Source: Paracoccaceae bacterium
GTDB taxonomy: Bacteria; Pseudomonadota; Alphaproteobacteria; Rhodobacterales; Rhodobacteraceae
Direction of reading: 5' to 3'
Length of the DNA stretch: 36,932 bases
Assembly (NCBI GenBank): GCA_026989355.1
Contig: JALSJM010000019.1
Location: forward strand, 1 to 36,932
Shown: positions 36,677 through 36,932 of the stretch, piece after piece
Layout of the letters: each line of letters opens with the position of its first letter
Numbering within the stretch: position 1 is the stretch's first letter
Program-made: the position numbers and the translations under genes
Notes under the pieces: generated by a model
Databases searched by the model: none
The model's input: the letters and a program-made list of their open reading frames with translations, nothing else
Told to the model about the DNA's origin: nothing

Positions 36677-36932
36677 ATGACAGTTAAGGTAGGCATCAAC
36701 GGCTTTGGCCGGATCGGCCGCAACGTGCTGCGTGCGATCATCGAGTCCGGGCGCGAGGATATCGAGGTTGTGGCGATCAACGATCTCGGGCCGGTGGAGA
36801 TGAACGCGCATCTTCTGCGCTATGACAGCGTGCACGGCCGTTTTCCGGCCGACGTCACCTCGGGCGAGGACTGGATCGACGTGGGCCGCGGCAGGATCCG
36901 CGTCACCGCGATCCGCGATCCGCGCGAGCTGC
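36677..36932 (+). CDS. gap: glyceraldehyde-3-phosphate dehydrogenase, type I (5' part)
   Basis: Only the first 85 codons are in the window; the gene runs off the end. [15 protein letters not shown] is the NAD(P)-binding glycine motif and [23 protein letters not shown] is the type I GAPDH signature. It starts 13 bp behind tkt with AGGGAGAACAGGA upstream and would be cbbG of the cbb operon. The active-site SCTTN motif lies beyond the window. Asp is retained in the INDL position, suggesting NAD use, although this is not decisive. Confidence 0.95.
   Translation, partial: MTVKVGINGFGRIGRNVLRAIIESGREDIEVVAINDLGPVEMNAHLLRYDSVHGRFPADVTSGEDWIDVGRGRIRVTAIRDPREL

Noticed and set aside
34615-36780. A 721-codon open frame on the minus strand, opposite tkt
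   Set aside because: Antisense shadow of transketolase; no ribosome site, no recognisable domain.
1-36932. Mobile elements, CRISPR arrays, prophage or defence genes
   Set aside because: No transposase, integrase, regularly spaced repeats, cas genes or toxin-antitoxin pair found; both tRNA genes are intact with no duplicated 3' ends beside them.

Overview
The window is an ordinary, densely packed chromosomal segment of a high-GC Gram-negative alphaproteobacterium, most likely of the Rhodobacteraceae/Paracoccaceae. The grounds are the set of neighbours: B12-dependent ribonucleotide reductase NrdJ, the complex I accessory subunit NDUFA12, a DUF2155 protein beside MlaD, a double cold-shock-domain protein followed by DUF192, Kdo synthesis genes, and a CbbR-controlled Calvin-cycle cluster. 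Genus is not decided from sequence alone. I see no phage, insertion sequence, CRISPR array or island; the accessory content is small.

Layout. 1-6010: a tRNA-Ser(TGA) on the minus strand, then a tight plus-strand run of a lipoprotein with an RlpA-like core and a SPOR domain, D-Ala-D-Ala carboxypeptidase, thymidylate kinase, DNA polymerase III delta', TatD and a PhnP-like metallo-hydrolase. 6011-8850: kdsB-kdsA-kdsD for CMP-Kdo, the inner-core LPS sugar; kdsC is not here. 8851-13325: nrdJ on the minus strand with a terminator at its end and a long leader that carries a NrdR-box-like palindrome, then tRNA-Pro(TGG). 13412-15213: pdxH, a two-domain cold-shock protein and a DUF192 protein, all minus. 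15459-22147, plus: fabI, gpt, a class I aminotransferase, a PpiD-like membrane-anchored periplasmic chaperone, trpE and a proline-rich protein of unknown function. 22253-24911, minus: preT-preA, the two subunits of NAD-dependent dihydropyrimidine dehydrogenase, behind a near-perfect 16-bp palindrome resembling a RutR-type operator. 25147-27703, plus: accB-accC (acetyl-CoA carboxylase) and aat (N-end rule). 27658-31487, minus: DUF2155, mlaD, NDUFA12, a RidA-like protein, clpX and clpP. 31626-36932: divergent cbbR and cbbF-cbbP-cbbT-cbbG (fbp, prk, tkt, start of gap), cut by the window end.

Functionally the window serves cell-envelope building (peptidoglycan, LPS, fatty acids, outer-membrane lipid balance), nucleotide supply (tmk, nrdJ, gpt, preTA), protein quality control (ClpXP, Aat, PpiD) and CO2 fixation. 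The capacity for the Calvin cycle is inferred from prk together with cbbR; RuBisCO itself must lie outside the window.

I did not find a convincing new biological system. The most worthwhile leads are: a RanBP2-like four-cysteine motif encoded in frame in the nrdJ leader, a perfect 19-bp palindrome directly behind pdxH, hairpins in the cold-shock gene leader, a KdsB whose second conserved metal-binding Asp position reads Asn, and the repeat-containing protein at 21611-22147. All functional calls come from motif recognition by eye; no database search or folding programme was run.
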